Assembly: GCA_029987315.1 (NCBI GenBank)
Contig: DALTVZ010000065.1
Coordinates: forward strand, 1 to 6,241
Direction of reading: 5' to 3'
DNA length: 6,241 nt
Source: Methanocorpusculum sp.
GTDB taxonomy: Archaea > Halobacteriota > Methanomicrobia > Methanomicrobiales > Methanocorpusculaceae
Of the stretch, positions 5,706 to 6,241 are shown in pieces. Positions within the stretch are counted from its first letter, which is position 1; every line of letters starts with the position of its first letter. The translations under genes and the position numbers were made by a program. The notes under the pieces were generated by a model. It was not told the DNA's origin, ran no database searches, and saw only the letters and a list, made by a program, of their open reading frames with translations.

Positions 5706-5743
5706 TGGGCGCCCGGAAATAATGAATGTATCCTTGCACGAAT

Positions 5744-5776
5744 GAAAAAATACGAACTATCGAATCAAAAAAAAAA
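5744..5776 (-). terminator. T10 and T6 terminator after the helicase gene
   Basis: The minus strand has ten consecutive T residues at 5767-5776, 5 bases after the helicase stop, and a further T6 at 5744-5749. This is a strong archaeal-type terminator and makes rpl30e-nusA an independent transcription unit. Confidence 0.7.
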
Positions 5777-5781
5777 GAGAA

Positions 5782-6241
5782 TTAATCTCTTCCGTAGAAG
5801 CCGTGACCAGAGTCCCTTCTTGGGGCTGATGGTCCGCTGCTTCCGCGGCTGAAACTTCTTCTGTCACCGCTGCCGGAACTGCCTGAGCTGCCATAGCTGC
5901 GGCGTTCTCCGCTGCCTGAGGAGCTTCGGTCACCGCTGCGATAATTGCTGCTTCCGCTACGGCTTCCAGAAGATCCACCGCTTCGGTATCCACCAGATGA
6001 ACCACCGCGTCGATCTCCACCTGAGTAGGAGGATCCACCGCGTCGGTCTCCGCCGGATGAAACGCCGCGACGATCTCCGCTTTTGTTCTGGTCACGCTCT
6101 TGTTCTTCCTCTTCGGGTGTGCGCTCTGCTGCAATGCAGATCTCAAGTTCCTGACCACGGATGGTCTTGGAACCCATGACTTCACCAACAAGATTTGCAT
6201 GCTCTAAGGGGATGTCAACATACGAGTAGTTGTTGTACAGA
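5782..6241 (-). CDS. DEAD-box RNA helicase, C-terminal part (5' end beyond window)
   Basis: The open frame enters from the right edge without a start and ends at TAA 5782-5784, giving 152 visible codons. The first part, LYNNYSYVDIPLEHANLVG then TIRGQELEICIAAER, matches the end of the DbpA-type RNA-binding domain (an RRM-like fold) found at the C-terminus of DeaD/CshA/DbpA helicases. The aromatic/acidic S-Y-V-D-I-P and the G-Q-E-L-E-I strand are its hallmarks. An acidic linker PEEEEQERDQ follows. The last 99 residues are a Ser/Gly/Arg-rich tail with repeats of GGDRRGGSS, later SRSGSSNYRSGDRS and GERRSYGSSGSSG, ending GHGFYGRD. Such tails bind RNA non-specifically and are expected to be disordered. 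An ATG at 6177 lies inside the RNA-binding domain and is not the real start. The helicase core is outside the window, so the class is inferred from the C-terminus. Confidence 0.8.
   Translation of the reverse strand, partial: LYNNYSYVDIPLEHANLVGEVMGSKTIRGQELEICIAAERTPEEEEQERDQNKSGDRRGVSSGGDRRGGSSYSGGDRRGGSSGGYRSGGSSGSRSGSSNYRSGDRSSSGSGERRSYGSSGSSGSGDRRSFSRGSSGPSAPRRDSGHGFYGRD
6005..6078 (-). repeat. Imperfect tandem repeats coding GGDRRGG units
   Basis: Three near-identical 14-base blocks, CCGCGACGATCTCC (6065-6078), CCGCGTCGGTCTCC (6038-6051) and CCGCGTCGATCTCC (6005-6018) on the plus strand, recur at 27- and 33-base steps. They encode the GDRRG units of the helicase tail. More degenerate copies continue toward 5850. 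The spacing is always a multiple of three, so copy-number change would preserve frame. Confidence 0.7.

Noticed and set aside
6005..6078. Regularly spaced repeats that might suggest a CRISPR array.
   Set aside because: The repeats are 14 bases, imperfect, spaced by multiples of three and coding; there are no unique spacers of constant length.
5757..6200. A 147-codon minus-strand frame rich in Ala and Glu overlapping the helicase tail.
   Set aside because: It is the shifted frame of the GGDRRGG-coding repeats; the correct frame continues a DbpA-type domain from the window edge.

Overview
The window looks like chromosomal DNA from a methanogenic archaeon, most probably a euryarchaeon of the Methanomicrobiales (Methanocorpusculum-like). 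Archaeal markers are the two-KH-domain NusA-like protein directly after ribosomal protein L30e, the first eight codons of what looks like archaeal L10e at the left edge, TATA-type promoter elements and oligo-T terminators. The order-level placement is an impression from protein style, not a computed result.

Left part (1-3010, all minus strand): an ABC importer of the nitrate/sulfonate/taurine (SsuABC/TauABC/NrtABC) class. Transcription runs from a lipoprotein substrate-binding protein (1766-2980) through a 145-base gap with a terminator-like hairpin and T tracts to the permease (859-1620) and the ATPase (80-862), the last two overlapping by 4 bases. A partial gene that looks like rpl10e begins just after them (1-24). 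The binding protein is the most unusual item. Its halves appear in swapped order relative to the family: the normally C-terminal half directly follows the signal peptide and the normally N-terminal half ends the protein. This is best explained as a natural circular permutation.

Middle (3011-4724): a 209-base divergent control region carries a perfect 11-base inverted repeat abutting the TATA box of the binding-protein gene. On the plus strand follow a ketopantoate reductase-like gene (3190-4104) and a MobA-like molybdenum cofactor guanylyltransferase gene (4095-4724), overlapping by 10 bases, with a full AAGGAGG ribosome binding site for the second gene inside the first.

Right part (4725-6241, minus strand): a convergent terminator zone, then nusA-like (4788-5261) and rpl30e (5264-5554) as a two-gene unit with its own promoter and a structured leader. 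Last is the 3' end of a DEAD-box RNA helicase gene (5782 to beyond the window) whose product ends in a DbpA-type RNA-binding domain and a long Ser/Gly/Arg-rich tail.

Functionally the window is a transport cassette with unknown substrate, two cofactor genes (CoA precursor and molybdopterin guanine dinucleotide) and a transcription/translation/RNA-remodelling group. No tRNA, rRNA, CRISPR array or insertion sequence was seen.
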